Source of the DNA: Nodularia spumigena CCY9414
GTDB lineage: Bacteria; Cyanobacteriota; Cyanobacteriia; Cyanobacteriales; Nostocaceae
Assembly: GCF_000340565.2 (NCBI RefSeq)
Contig: NZ_CP007203.1
Location: 5,184,855-5,248,854 of the forward strand
Direction of reading: 5' to 3'
DNA length: 64,000 nucleotides
A program made the position numbers and the translations under genes. Positions within the stretch are counted from its first letter, which is position 1. Every line of letters begins with the position of its first letter. Positions 34,000 through 43,352 of the stretch are shown in pieces. A model generated the notes under the pieces. The model made no database searches and was not told the origin of the DNA. It saw only the letters and a program-made list of their open reading frames with translations.

Positions 34000-34335
34000 A
34001 TGAGTAAGGGTGTAATCACCATAACTGATAGTGAATTTGAAACCGAAGTATTGAAAGCCGAGCAGCCTGTATTGCTTTACTTTTGGGCTTCCTGGTGTGG
34101 TCCTTGTCAGTTGATGTCGCCACTAATTAACCTAGCGGCTACCAAATACGGCGATCGCCTGAAAATTGTTAAAATCGAAGTCGATCCCAACCCCAAGACT
34201 GTGAAACAATACCAAGTCGAAGGCGTACCAGCCTTGAGACTCGTTGAAGGAGACAAGGTATTAGGCTCCACAGAAGGAGCAATTGGCAAAGAAAAATTAC
34301 TCAACTTCTTGGATACGCACTTAAGTAGTAATTAG
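34000..34335 (+). CDS. Thioredoxin
   Basis: Thiol-disulfide reductant with active site WCGPC (residues 31-35 of a 111-residue protein). I start it at the ATG at 34000 because GGAG lies 5-8 nt upstream and the product begins MSKGVITITDSEF, a standard thioredoxin terminus; the longer frame from 33958 adds residues the family lacks. The cis-Pro loop is EGVPALRL near residue 73. An aminotransferase gene follows by 78 bp. Confidence 0.93.
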   Translation: MSKGVITITDSEFETEVLKAEQPVLLYFWASWCGPCQLMSPLINLAATKYGDRLKIVKIEVDPNPKTVKQYQVEGVPALRLVEGDKVLGSTEGAIGKEKLLNFLDTHLSSN

Positions 34336-34413
34336 TCAATAGTAGCTGACTAAAAACTCATGACTAAAGATTTACCCTGAGCGTAGCCGAAGGGCTAATG
34401 ACTAATAACTAAT

Positions 34414-35586
34414 ATGCAGTTTGCTAACCGTTTACAACCCCTGCAATCCAATGTATTTGCTGATATGGACAAAGCTAAGGCGGCGGCTTTATCAGCAGGA
34501 AAGCAGTTAATTGACCTGTCTTTGGGGTCGTCAGATTTACCAGCCAGTCCCCTGGTCATTGAGGCGATGGCGAAATCTCTCCATGATCCCAGTACCCACG
34601 GCTACTTATTGTTTCATGGTACACAAGGCTTTCGCCAAGCCGCAGCTGACTGGTATAAACAAAAATTTGGCATCACAGTTGACCCAGAAACTGAAGTCTT
34701 ACCCCTGATTGGTTCCCAGGAAGGTACAGCCCATCTACCTTTAGCACTGCTCAACCCAGGAGATTTTGCGCTGTTGCAAGATCCGGGTTATCCCTCCCAC
34801 GCCGGGGGAGTCTATTTGGCTAGTGGTCAAATATACCCAATGCCACTACTGGCAGAAAACGATTTTTTACCAGTATTTGCTGAGATTCCGGCGGATGTTT
34901 TGGCTCAATCGCGGATGATGGTATTAAGTTATCCTCATAATCCCACGGCGGCGATCGCTCCTTTGTCTTTTTTCCAAGAAGCAGTGGCTTTCTGTCAGCA
35001 GCATGATATCGCCTTAATTCACGATTTTCCCTATGTGGATTTGGTATTTGGCGAAATTGGGGATGTCGTTCCTTCAGTGCTGCAAGCTGACCCAGAGAAA
35101 AGCGTCTCTATTGAATTTTTTACCCTTTCCAAATCCTACAATATGGGCGGTTTCCGCATCGGTTACGCCATCGGTAACGCCGAGTTAATTAAGGCTCTGC
35201 GCCAAGTCAAAGCTGCTGTGGATTTTAATCAGTATAAGGGAATTTTGAATGGTGCGATCGCCGCTTTAACCGGACCTCAAGCCGGAGTCGCAGATGGGGT
35301 GGCTATTTTCCGCAAACGGCGTGATGCTTTTATTACCGCATTACATCAAATCGGTTGGCAAGTTCCCACTCCCAAAGGTACAATGTATATTTGGGCTAAG
35401 TTACCCTCACCTTGGGATAAAAATTCTGTAGAATTCTGTACTGAGTTAGTCAAACAAACTGGTGTAGCGGCTTCCCCTGGTGCTGGTTTTGGTAAATCTG
35501 GTGAAGGATATGTCCGCTTTGCTTTAGTACATGAACCACCTTTATTACAAACTGCTGTAGAGAGAATTGCTCAGTTCCTTCACTAA
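34414..35586 (+). CDS. Class I/II PLP-dependent aminotransferase
   Basis: The protein is 390 residues of the fold type I aminotransferase family, near LL-diaminopimelate/aspartate/alanine aminotransferases. Visible parts are LSLGSSDLPASPLVI, YPHNPTAA (the Asn-Pro that binds the cofactor pyridine), DFPYVDLVF, and the Schiff-base Lys in FFTLSKSYNMGGFRIGYA. Substrate cannot be set from sequence. The biosynthetic DapL of cyanobacteria is a different, longer sequence. Confidence 0.88.
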   Translation: MQFANRLQPLQSNVFADMDKAKAAALSAGKQLIDLSLGSSDLPASPLVIEAMAKSLHDPSTHGYLLFHGTQGFRQAAADWYKQKFGITVDPETEVLPLIGSQEGTAHLPLALLNPGDFALLQDPGYPSHAGGVYLASGQIYPMPLLAENDFLPVFAEIPADVLAQSRMMVLSYPHNPTAAIAPLSFFQEAVAFCQQHDIALIHDFPYVDLVFGEIGDVVPSVLQADPEKSVSIEFFTLSKSYNMGGFRIGYAIGNAELIKALRQVKAAVDFNQYKGILNGAIAALTGPQAGVADGVAIFRKRRDAFITALHQIGWQVPTPKGTMYIWAKLPSPWDKNSVEFCTELVKQTGVAASPGAGFGKSGEGYVRFALVHEPPLLQTAVERIAQFLH

Positions 35587-35678
35587 AACTTGATCTGAAA
35601 TTCATTAAATGAATTATATCAACAGAGCAAATTTATTTTTCTTAAAATAAGGATAGATAAAACTACTGAAATTGGGTT

Positions 35679-37565
35679 GTGGCAATCTCTGCTGAAATAG
35701 TACCACTAATTAAAGATCCAGAAAAACTAGAAAACCGTTTAGCTGAAATTCCCTCGGAACCGGGAGTTTATTTCATGCGGGACGGTGAAGATCGCATAAT
35801 ATATATAGGTAAATCTAAAAAATTGCGATCGCGTGTCCGTTCCTATTTCCAGGATAGCAATCACAAAAGCCATCGTATCGCCACAATGGTTCAGCAGGTG
35901 ACTGAGATTGAATTTATTGTCACTGATACAGAAGCTGAAGCATTAGCCCTAGAAGCCAACTTAATTAAGCAGCATCAGCCCTATTTTAACGTTTTACTCA
36001 AAGATGATAAAAAATATCCTTACGTCTGTATAACGTGGTCAGAAGACTATCCGCGCATTTTCATCACCCGGAAACGTCAAATAGGTAAACTCAGAGATAA
36101 GTTTTACGGCCCTTATACAGATACAGGTTTATTACGCGAAATATTAAACATATCTAAACGCATATTTGCATTGCGACAACGACCTCAACCACTGTTCAAA
36201 GACCGTCCTTGTTTAAATTATGACTTAGGGCGCTGTCCGGGTGTGTGTCAACAGCTAATTTCTCCCGAAGAATACCGCAAAACTGTACAGAAAGTCGCGA
36301 TGGTGTTTCAAGGAAGAACTCAAGAATTGATTGATATTCTCACAGCCCAAATGCAAACCGCCGCCGAAGCGTTAAACTTTGAATTAGCGGCGCGTATTCG
36401 CGATCAAATATCCGGGTTAAAATCGTTAACAGCTGATCAAAAAGTTTCCTTACCAGATGATACAGTTTCACGAGATGCTTTAGCACTGGCGAGCGACAAA
36501 GAACGCGCCTGTATTCAATTATTTCAGATTCGCGCCGGACAATTGGTCGGACGTTTAGCATTTATTGCAGATAGTCACGCTGAACCTGGAGCTATTTTAC
36601 AACGAGTTTTAGAATCACATTATCAAACTGCGGATGCTGTGGAAATTCCCGCAGAGATTTTAGTTCAGCATGAGTTACCAGATGCAGAAATCTTGGCGGA
36701 TGTCTTGACTCAACGCAAGGGAAGAAAAGTTACGATTTTAGCTCCCCAGCGCCAAACTAAGGCAGAATTAGTAGAGATGGTAGAGCGAAATGCTGAGTAT
36801 GAATTGCAAAGAATGCAAAAACTAAGCGATCGCAACCATGAAGCAATACAAGATTTAGCCAATATTCTCGATTTACCCGATTTACCCCACCGCATCGAAG
36901 GTTATGATATTTCTCACATTCAGGGTTCCAACGCGGTAGCTTCCCAGGTTGTGTTTATTGATGGTTTACCGGGTAAACAGCATTATCGCCACTATAAAAT
37001 TAAGAATCCCACAGTTACATCTGGACACTCAGATGATTTTGCTAGTTTAGCGGAAGTTATCCAGAGACGGTTTCGCAAGTATGGCGAAGATTCACAATTA
37101 GCCAGAGTGGGAAATCCTGACTGGCCTGATTTAATTATGATTGATGGTGGTAAAGGTCAATTATCTGCTGTTGTCGCTGTTTTGCAAGAAATGGATTTAT
37201 TAGAAGACTTGCGCGTTGTCAGTTTAGCGAAGCAGCGAGAAGAGATTTTTTTACCGGGAGAATCGCAACCTTTAGAAACAAACGCAGAACAGCCAGGAGT
37301 GCAGTTATTGCGAAGGTTAAGAGATGAAGCCCATAGATTTGCTGTAAGTTTCCATCGTCAACAACGCAGTGACAAATTAAAGCGATCGCGTTTAGATGAA
37401 ATTCCCGGTTTAGGACACCATCGCCAAAAGCAGCTTTTAGGGCATTTTCGCTCAGTCGATTATATCAGACAAGCCACACCAGCGCAACTAGCTGAGGTTC
37501 CAGGAATTGGGACAAGGTTAGCCCAAGAAATTTACGATTATTTCCATCCTGCTTCAGGAATCTAA
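35679..37565 (+). CDS. uvrC: Excinuclease ABC subunit C (UvrC)
   Basis: UvrC makes both incisions in nucleotide excision repair. The protein is 628 residues. The GIY-YIG nuclease is at the N terminus ([18 protein letters not shown], residues ~28-47), the UVR domain near 205-240 ([14 protein letters not shown]), the second RNase H-like nuclease in the middle ([26 protein letters not shown]), and helix-hairpin-helix motifs at the end ([27 protein letters not shown]). It starts at a GTG. It ends 3 bp from the convergent methyltransferase gene. Confidence 0.95.
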   Translation: MAISAEIVPLIKDPEKLENRLAEIPSEPGVYFMRDGEDRIIYIGKSKKLRSRVRSYFQDSNHKSHRIATMVQQVTEIEFIVTDTEAEALALEANLIKQHQPYFNVLLKDDKKYPYVCITWSEDYPRIFITRKRQIGKLRDKFYGPYTDTGLLREILNISKRIFALRQRPQPLFKDRPCLNYDLGRCPGVCQQLISPEEYRKTVQKVAMVFQGRTQELIDILTAQMQTAAEALNFELAARIRDQISGLKSLTADQKVSLPDDTVSRDALALASDKERACIQLFQIRAGQLVGRLAFIADSHAEPGAILQRVLESHYQTADAVEIPAEILVQHELPDAEILADVLTQRKGRKVTILAPQRQTKAELVEMVERNAEYELQRMQKLSDRNHEAIQDLANILDLPDLPHRIEGYDISHIQGSNAVASQVVFIDGLPGKQHYRHYKIKNPTVTSGHSDDFASLAEVIQRRFRKYGEDSQLARVGNPDWPDLIMIDGGKGQLSAVVAVLQEMDLLEDLRVVSLAKQREEIFLPGESQPLETNAEQPGVQLLRRLRDEAHRFAVSFHRQQRSDKLKRSRLDEIPGLGHHRQKQLLGHFRSVDYIRQATPAQLAEVPGIGTRLAQEIYDYFHPASGI

Positions 37566-37568
37566 ATT

Positions 37569-39752
37569 TTATTCATCAATCATTAATCTACCTAAAATTT
37601 CATTCCATTTCTCTTTGTGAATTTTTTGAATTTCATTATCTGACTGTATTAATTGTGAATATAAATCAATAAAATCCGTGATAGACATGATTAACCTCAA
37701 ATAATATTTAATTGTCGGGATAATTCCATTAAGAATTAATTGACATCCATGTTCTGATGCAATTGCTTTAATAACTTCATCAATCTTATCAGCTTCTAGT
37801 TGATTAACATCTTTTGAGGCAAAAATGTAGTATCTTCGGGGATTATGTTTGATAATTTTATTTTTTGCGCGGTAAACCATTTGCAAAGTGATTTCTTGCC
37901 CATATTTTATTTCTATCGCTTCAATAAGATGATCATTTTTATCAATAATTTCAATATCTCCAGCAGTGTTAGAAGTTCTGTCAGAAGCCGTATGACTTCC
38001 TAATTTTTTCAGGGTACAGGAATTATATCTAGATATTTCCTTAACTAAAATTTGATAAATAGCATAGAAAGCAATAACCGGCAATTTTGAGCCACCATCA
38101 GTTTTATAGTTATAATTAAAATGCTCATCTAAAGCATTGACTAAACTCTTTAAGTCTAATTTTTCTGGATTACTTAATTTAATAATTTCAACCAAATTAT
38201 TATCTTTAGCTGAGTTTACTAATTTCAAAAGCAATTTTAAAACATTTTCTGCTTTGTCAGGATGTTTCTGCACAAAATCAATAATATTCAGAAATGCTAA
38301 TTTTAAAGATTTAGGACTGATATTTCCCTCATAATTTAAAGTATAAGGGTAAGGTTGTTCTAAAGAACGTGTTAACCAACCACTTTCAGCCATTGCTGGT
38401 AAACCTAACTCTGTTAATGTAGGAGTAATATATTTTGTATCTATAGTTCTTCCTGAAAACCCACCTGGGAGATCAACTTGATGGTATCGAATATCCTGAT
38501 ATGGATGTAATACCTTATGTACTAAAAGAGTAACAAGCACCGTATAAACTGCCTTTCTAGCAAAGCATTTTTTACTAATCTCCACAACATAATCTTGACA
38601 TTCTTGGGGTAATTCGACTTGATTAATGTTAAATTCAGATATGCTGTAATAAATCTGTATAAGTTTTTCTCGATGATTCATAATCGAATGTGTTTCTAGT
38701 TTAAGCGGTTGATTGCAATCAGAATTTTTATTCAGACTGACTATTTCTACTTCGCTATCTTGATGTGAAAAAATTTGTTTTTTAATTTGATTCGCCAGTT
38801 CATACATTACTGGTATACACACAGAGTTACCTATTTGTTTATAGCACTCTGCTAAATTGCGATGAGTTTTGAAATCTTCAGGAAAACCCATAATTTTATA
38901 ACACTCTCGCAGTGTTAATTTACGAACTGCATTTTCTTCTGGTATGTAAATAAAAAATCTTCCTGAAGTCTCTTGAGAAGGTATTGTTGGATGTACTCCT
39001 TCTATAGAATAAATTCTATTTGGTTGATGATGAACTCGTGATAAATGTTCTGTATTTGGTCTAACACCTGTTTTCCAAATACTTTTATTGCGATATCCTA
39101 CAAAAATCAAACCTGATGCTTGCTGTTTAGGATAATCTATCATGGTGTATTCTTCAGGATTTAGATATTCAAACTTTCCTGAAGTACACAAAAATTCTCT
39201 TAACGTGGGAACTGGATGAGATTTTTGAAGAGTTTTAAAATTAAATTTCTTGTCTTTTGTCGCCACAAATACTACTCGTTCTCTATTTTGTGGTAGTCCG
39301 AAATCTCTAGAGTTAACTATTTCGTAGTTAACTATATAACCCATGTCTTCTAAAGAATAGAGTATTACGTCTAATGTTCTACCTTGATCGTGATGTAATA
39401 TATGCTTAACATTTTCCAAGACAACTACAGGAGGATGAATATGCTCAATAATTTCACAAATATGAAAAAATAAAGTTCCTCTAGTGTCATGAAAACCCTT
39501 TCTATGTCCACAAATACTGAAAGGTTGACAAGGAAAACCAGCAGTTAAAACATCAAAATAAGGTAATTTCTCTAAATCAATTTTTCTAATATCACATTCT
39601 GGCTTGTCTCCGAAATTATTCAAGTAAACCTGTTGACACGCTTGATCAATTTCGCAAGAAAATACACACTCATAGTCAGCTTTTTCAAAAGCTAATCTAA
39701 AACCTCCAATACCAGCAAATAAATCTCCAAACTTTAATTTGACTTCCCCCAT
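37569..39752 (-). CDS. Fusion of C5 DNA methyltransferase and predicted restriction nuclease
   Basis: The protein is 727 residues. Residues 1-330 are a full m5C methyltransferase: DLFAGIGGFRLAF (10-22), catalytic GFPCQPF (Cys75), VLENVKH (112-118), QNRERVV (155-161) and QIGNSVCIPV (306-315). Residues 340-727 are a second domain with no methyltransferase motif: GGFSGRTIDTKYITP (430-444), ESGWLTRSLEQP (456-467), and GDIEI...EAIEIKYG, giving Asp599, Glu614-Ile-Lys616 as a PD-(D/E)XK-like site. I read it as a one-chain modification-restriction enzyme. The second domain may belong to the SacI nuclease family, from memory. It is AT-rich and solitary, which suggests acquisition by transfer. Confidence 0.75.
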   Translation of the reverse strand: MGEVKLKFGDLFAGIGGFRLAFEKADYECVFSCEIDQACQQVYLNNFGDKPECDIRKIDLEKLPYFDVLTAGFPCQPFSICGHRKGFHDTRGTLFFHICEIIEHIHPPVVVLENVKHILHHDQGRTLDVILYSLEDMGYIVNYEIVNSRDFGLPQNRERVVFVATKDKKFNFKTLQKSHPVPTLREFLCTSGKFEYLNPEEYTMIDYPKQQASGLIFVGYRNKSIWKTGVRPNTEHLSRVHHQPNRIYSIEGVHPTIPSQETSGRFFIYIPEENAVRKLTLRECYKIMGFPEDFKTHRNLAECYKQIGNSVCIPVMYELANQIKKQIFSHQDSEVEIVSLNKNSDCNQPLKLETHSIMNHREKLIQIYYSISEFNINQVELPQECQDYVVEISKKCFARKAVYTVLVTLLVHKVLHPYQDIRYHQVDLPGGFSGRTIDTKYITPTLTELGLPAMAESGWLTRSLEQPYPYTLNYEGNISPKSLKLAFLNIIDFVQKHPDKAENVLKLLLKLVNSAKDNNLVEIIKLSNPEKLDLKSLVNALDEHFNYNYKTDGGSKLPVIAFYAIYQILVKEISRYNSCTLKKLGSHTASDRTSNTAGDIEIIDKNDHLIEAIEIKYGQEITLQMVYRAKNKIIKHNPRRYYIFASKDVNQLEADKIDEVIKAIASEHGCQLILNGIIPTIKYYLRLIMSITDFIDLYSQLIQSDNEIQKIHKEKWNEILGRLMIDE

Positions 39753-40344
39753 AAAAATTAAGGAAACATTATTTAAACAGCCAGACTATATATCATATCA
39801 AACTTTAGACATTTTTAATATTCTTTATTTACAGATTTAGCTGTTTTTAAAATAAGTCAAAATACTCTTTTATAAGATAAATTATTTGAATCATTCAGAC
39901 GTAAATGTCCTGTAAAATATTATACAATTTATAGTAGCTTTGTTTTGCTTCACCAAACAAATATTAACTAAATCTTAAAATACAAAATTTTGTTACCAAA
40001 GATACAGTATTTTTTTGCTGTTAATTTTTCAATACAAGAACGGCTTTTAAGAATTGCCTGAAATAAGCATAAAATAAGACTATCTCAAGGTAATGGTGAT
40101 AGGGATCACTGAAATTCTAAGAAACTGTGTGAAAATAAAATCAATTTATATATCTAAAGTGGGATGGTAAATTTAGCTAAAATTTGAGATAATGTAGAAA
40201 ACATAAAAAATGCCAATCTAAAATTTTCTGGAAAATAACCAGCCAAGATCAAGGCTGTTTGTTAAGTTGAACCCAATTAAAATATCTGCCGTTTTAACTT
40301 TAAGTTTTGTTAAATAAAAAATAATTACAAACAGGGGTTTTAAA
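39753..40344. other. AT-rich spacer with promoters, no gene seen
   Basis: The 590 bp are strongly AT-rich. They should contain the promoter of the minus-strand fusion enzyme and of the plus-strand zinc-ribbon gene. CAGCC...GGCTG near 40240-40258 followed by TTTGTT is a weak hairpin. No repeat or open frame stands out. Confidence 0.5.
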
Positions 40345-40542
40345 ATGAATACAGTCCAAAAAGTTCACTGTCCAAATTGTGGCAGTGATGCGGAGCGTCA
40401 CTATATTTCTGATAGTCAATTAACTCGGACACAATGCCCAACTTGCGATTACTTGATGATCACTTGTACGGTTACTGGTAAGGTCATTGAAGCTTATGCT
40501 CCAGGGATTAATGCGAATAAACAATTTGCTAAGGTTAAATAA
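40345..40542 (+). CDS. Small zinc-ribbon protein
   Basis: The protein is 65 residues with two CxxC pairs: CPNCGS near residues 9-14 and CPTCDY near 32-37, a compact zinc ribbon. The tail is ITCTVTGKVIEAYAPGINAN. Proteins of this type are conserved in Nostocales with no defined role. GGGG lies 7-10 nt upstream of the ATG. Confidence 0.8.
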   Translation: MNTVQKVHCPNCGSDAERHYISDSQLTRTQCPTCDYLMITCTVTGKVIEAYAPGINANKQFAKVK

Positions 40543-40551
40543 ATACCGTAA

Positions 40552-40579
40552 GTAAAGACACGATTTATCGGGTCTTTAC
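40552..40579. terminator. Bidirectional hairpin between convergent genes
   Basis: GTAAAGAC at 40552-40559 pairs with GTCTTTAC at 40572-40579; the interior CGAT/ATCG extends the stem past one mismatch. It lies 10 bp after the zinc-ribbon gene and 11 bp beyond the rlmN stop, so it can serve both transcripts. Confidence 0.65.
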
Positions 40580-40589
40580 AAGGGTAATT

Positions 40590-41648
40590 TTATTTGCTGG
40601 CGCGGAGTTGTCCACAAGCAGCATCGGCTTCTAAACCACGAGAATAACGGACACTCACAGCAGTGTTTTGTTGTTTGAGAATGTTAACAAAGGCTTGAAT
40701 GCGATCGCTACTAGGGCGCTTATAATCAACTTCGCTAATGGGGTTATAGGGAATCAAATTTACATGACTTTGGAATCCCCGCAGACATTTTGCTAGTTGC
40801 ATAGCGTGTTCTGGTAAGTCGTTGAACCCAGCCAAAAGCACATATTCAAAAGAGATGCGTCTTCTAGTGATTTCCACATATTCCCGACATTCATCGAGCA
40901 AATCTTCTAGGGGATAGGGGCGGGCGCTGGGAATTAGTTCTTCTCTGAGTGCTTGGTTAGGTGCGTGTAGACTCACAGCCAAAGTGACTTGTAAATTGTG
41001 TTGGGCTAATTGACGAATGCGATCGCGAATCCCCACTGTAGAAACGGTAAGCGATCGCTGTCCAATCCCCACATCTTGATTCAAAGATTTCAAAGATTTT
41101 AACACATTCTCAGTATTTAATAAAGGTTCACCCATGCCCATATACACTACATGGCTAACCCGTTGCTGAAAATCTTCTTGTACAGTCAAAACTTGATCGA
41201 CAATTTCATGTCTGGCCAAATTGCGTGTAAAGCCACCCTTACCAGTAGCGCAGAAATCACACGCCATTGGACAACCTACCTGGGTAGAAACACAAACCGT
41301 CAAGCGTTTTGCAGTGGGAATACCCACAGTTTCAATAATTTGACCGTCTGCAAGTTTTAAGAGATATTTTATCGTGCCATCGGGTGCAACAGCGCGATGA
41401 TGTATAGTTGAACGTCCAATGGGTACTTCTGCAACTTCTGCACGCCATTGTTTCGGGAAGGCAGAAATATCAGCTAGCGATCGCACTCCTTTATGATAAA
41501 TCCAATCGTGCAGTTGTTTACCTCTATAGGCGGGTTGTCCCTGTTGCTGTACCCAAAGGCTTAACTCTGCAACTGAAGCACCTAGTAGGGGCGGAATTAG
41601 TTCTGATTTTACTGAATCAACCTGAGAAACAAGCGGCGTAGCAGACAT
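40590..41648 (-). CDS. rlmN: 23S rRNA/tRNA adenine-C2 methyltransferase RlmN
   Basis: RlmN is a radical-SAM enzyme that methylates A2503 of 23S rRNA and A37 of some tRNAs. The protein is 352 residues. The cluster motif is [14 protein letters not shown] (CxxxCxxC, near residues 125-138). The methyl-carrying Cys pair is completed by the C-terminal one in [10 protein letters not shown] near residue 346. Other family blocks: [12 protein letters not shown] and [15 protein letters not shown]. Confidence 0.95.
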   Translation of the reverse strand: MSATPLVSQVDSVKSELIPPLLGASVAELSLWVQQQGQPAYRGKQLHDWIYHKGVRSLADISAFPKQWRAEVAEVPIGRSTIHHRAVAPDGTIKYLLKLADGQIIETVGIPTAKRLTVCVSTQVGCPMACDFCATGKGGFTRNLARHEIVDQVLTVQEDFQQRVSHVVYMGMGEPLLNTENVLKSLKSLNQDVGIGQRSLTVSTVGIRDRIRQLAQHNLQVTLAVSLHAPNQALREELIPSARPYPLEDLLDECREYVEITRRRISFEYVLLAGFNDLPEHAMQLAKCLRGFQSHVNLIPYNPISEVDYKRPSSDRIQAFVNILKQQNTAVSVRYSRGLEADAACGQLRASK

Positions 41649-41734
41649 AAATATTTTATTTAAAAATTGATGCTAGATTTCTATGCTACAACTTTCACAT
41701 CCATTTGGGCGTGATTGTGATCGTCAGGCATAAT

Positions 41735-42043
41735 CTACGAATGAGGAAATTTTCGGACTTGATATTCGGCTGACTCGACAATGGGATAGGATTTTCCCAT
41801 TGCTTGGGTGAATTTGTCTTCAATCATCTGTAAGTCTTCTAAAGGTATGGCTTTCCACTGCTCTTGTGTAGCCCAACGAATAATGAAAATCACTTCTGTG
41901 GGATCATTGGGGTTAATCCAAACTTCTTTTCCCAAAAATCCCGGATACTTAGCCAGCCCGGTTGTCCAAATTTCTGCATCCTTCTGGATATAATTTTCTC
42001 GCTCTTCTGGAGCAACTTGAAACTTCAGTAGTTCGATAACCAC
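41735..42043 (-). CDS. TIGR03792-type small protein (ABM-like fold)
   Basis: The protein is 102 residues with the pattern of a dimeric alpha/beta barrel: MVIELLKFQVAPEERENYIQ, FLGKEVWINPNDPTEVIFII and EQWKAIPLEDLQMIE. It fits the cyanobacterial TIGR03792 family, related to antibiotic-biosynthesis-monooxygenase folds. No catalytic residue or function is known to me. Confidence 0.75.
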   Translation of the reverse strand: MVIELLKFQVAPEERENYIQKDAEIWTTGLAKYPGFLGKEVWINPNDPTEVIFIIRWATQEQWKAIPLEDLQMIEDKFTQAMGKSYPIVESAEYQVRKFPHS

Positions 42044-42184
42044 ACCTTTTAATTCCCTCTGTTGTGTTTACGAATTTGCCAAAATAGAGATGTAGGCTAA
42101 AAAAACCACTTTTCCAGCATAGCTTGATTGTATACACTCAAGCAGCCCAGTCAGCTAGTGGGAAATCATCAAGAGGAAGGGAGT

Positions 42185-42508
42185 ATGGATAATAACAACT
42201 GGTTGCAACAGTTAATGGTACTAGGTATTGGTACAACGTCTTTGGTAGCGGAAAAAATGCGGCAAGTTAGCGATGATTTGGTTAAGGACGGTAAACTTGA
42301 TCCTGAGCAAGCTAAGGCGGTAATGGATGACGTTGTACAGCAATTAAAGTCAGAGCAGGGAAACTGGGAAGACCAAATGCAGCGACAAATGCGGAATATG
42401 ATGCAGGATTTGGGCGTGGCTCGTCAATCTGAGGTGGATGAATTACGTGGGAGAATTGACCGTTTAGAGCGTCAACTGCGTGATTTAGAAAATAAGCTTT
42501 GGCGATAA
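42185..42508 (+). CDS. Phasin-like coiled-coil protein
   Basis: From the ATG at 42185 (AGGAAGGGAG just upstream) the protein is 107 residues. It is helical: LVAEKMRQVSDDLVKDGKLD near residues 18-37, an acidic middle, and a C-terminal coiled coil LRGRIDRLERQLRDLENKLW. The architecture resembles phasin-family or BMFP/UbiK-like small proteins of cyanobacteria. Function is not assigned. Confidence 0.75.
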   Translation: MDNNNWLQQLMVLGIGTTSLVAEKMRQVSDDLVKDGKLDPEQAKAVMDDVVQQLKSEQGNWEDQMQRQMRNMMQDLGVARQSEVDELRGRIDRLERQLRDLENKLWR

Positions 42509-42590
42509 AATGCTCTTTCTGATTTACACTAAATTGTGTCCTGTTGGTAATCTTCAAAATGCCAGATTGCCTAATTAGGGAGGGCTAATT

Positions 42591-43109
42591 TTGAAATCAA
42601 TTTTACTCAGCGTGGGTTTCATGCTGCTCTGTGTTGTAGTTTTGGTGTTAGCACAAGTTGGGAATAAAGTCAACTCGGCTGTTGCTGCTAATTTGACCGA
42701 AACTACACCAGCATCCACGAGTGTCACACAAAACCAAACCTTGATTGCGAGCAATACTATGTCTGATAATGTCGTAACCACCCCATCTGGACTGAAATAT
42801 ATTGAATTAGAAGAGGGAACTGGGGCGACTCCTGAACGTGGACAAACGGTTGTAGTTCACTACACCGGGACTTTAGAAAATGGTAATAAGTTTGATAGTT
42901 CACGCGATCGCAATAGTCCCTTCGAGTTTAAAATCGGTACAGGACAAGTAATAAAAGGTTGGGACGAAGGACTCAGCACTATGAAAGTAGGCGGTCGTCG
43001 TCAGTTAATCATTCCCGCCGAGTTAGGTTATGGCTCCCGTGGTGCTGGTGGCGTAATTCCACCCAATGCCACTTTGCTATTTGACGTTGAATTGTTGGGT
43101 ATTAAGTAG
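42591..43109 (+). CDS. FKBP-type peptidyl-prolyl isomerase, exported
   Basis: The protein is 172 residues. An N-terminal hydrophobic segment ([20 protein letters not shown]) is a signal or anchor. The FKBP domain covers residues ~65-172: [55 protein letters not shown], and [17 protein letters not shown]. It starts with TTG at 42591, supported by AGGGAGGG 8 nt upstream. It acts in protein folding in the thylakoid lumen or periplasm. Confidence 0.9.
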   Translation: MKSILLSVGFMLLCVVVLVLAQVGNKVNSAVAANLTETTPASTSVTQNQTLIASNTMSDNVVTTPSGLKYIELEEGTGATPERGQTVVVHYTGTLENGNKFDSSRDRNSPFEFKIGTGQVIKGWDEGLSTMKVGGRRQLIIPAELGYGSRGAGGVIPPNATLLFDVELLGIK

Positions 43110-43131
43110 GCAATAGTACCGCTTCGCGGAA

Positions 43132-43159
43132 GTCAAAAGTCAAAAGTCAAAAGTCAAAA
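43132..43159. repeat. Heptamer array GTCAAAA x4 after the FKBP gene
   Basis: Four copies of GTCAAAA lie 22 bp past the stop. The rest of the convergent spacer to dnaB holds CCCCAATT repeats (43271-43299) and ATTACGAATT repeats (43298-43350) with no gene. Confidence 0.9.
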
Positions 43160-43352
43160 GGCTTTTATTTTGGGATTTTGAGATTTTTGAAATAGTATGC
43201 CTATTTACGCCGTGCTTTACTAGGGTCTGGGGTCTGGGGATTGAAGTTTAGGAAAATCAACCCTATTTCTTCTTCCCCAATTCCCCAATTCCCCAATTAC
43301 GAATTACGTAGCTTGCTTCTCGCCCTTGGCGAGTATTACGAATTACGAATTA

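Noticed and set aside
39753-40344. Separate specificity or control protein gene for the methyltransferase-nuclease
   Set aside because: No frame with a helix-turn-helix or a plausible start was seen in the AT-rich spacer.
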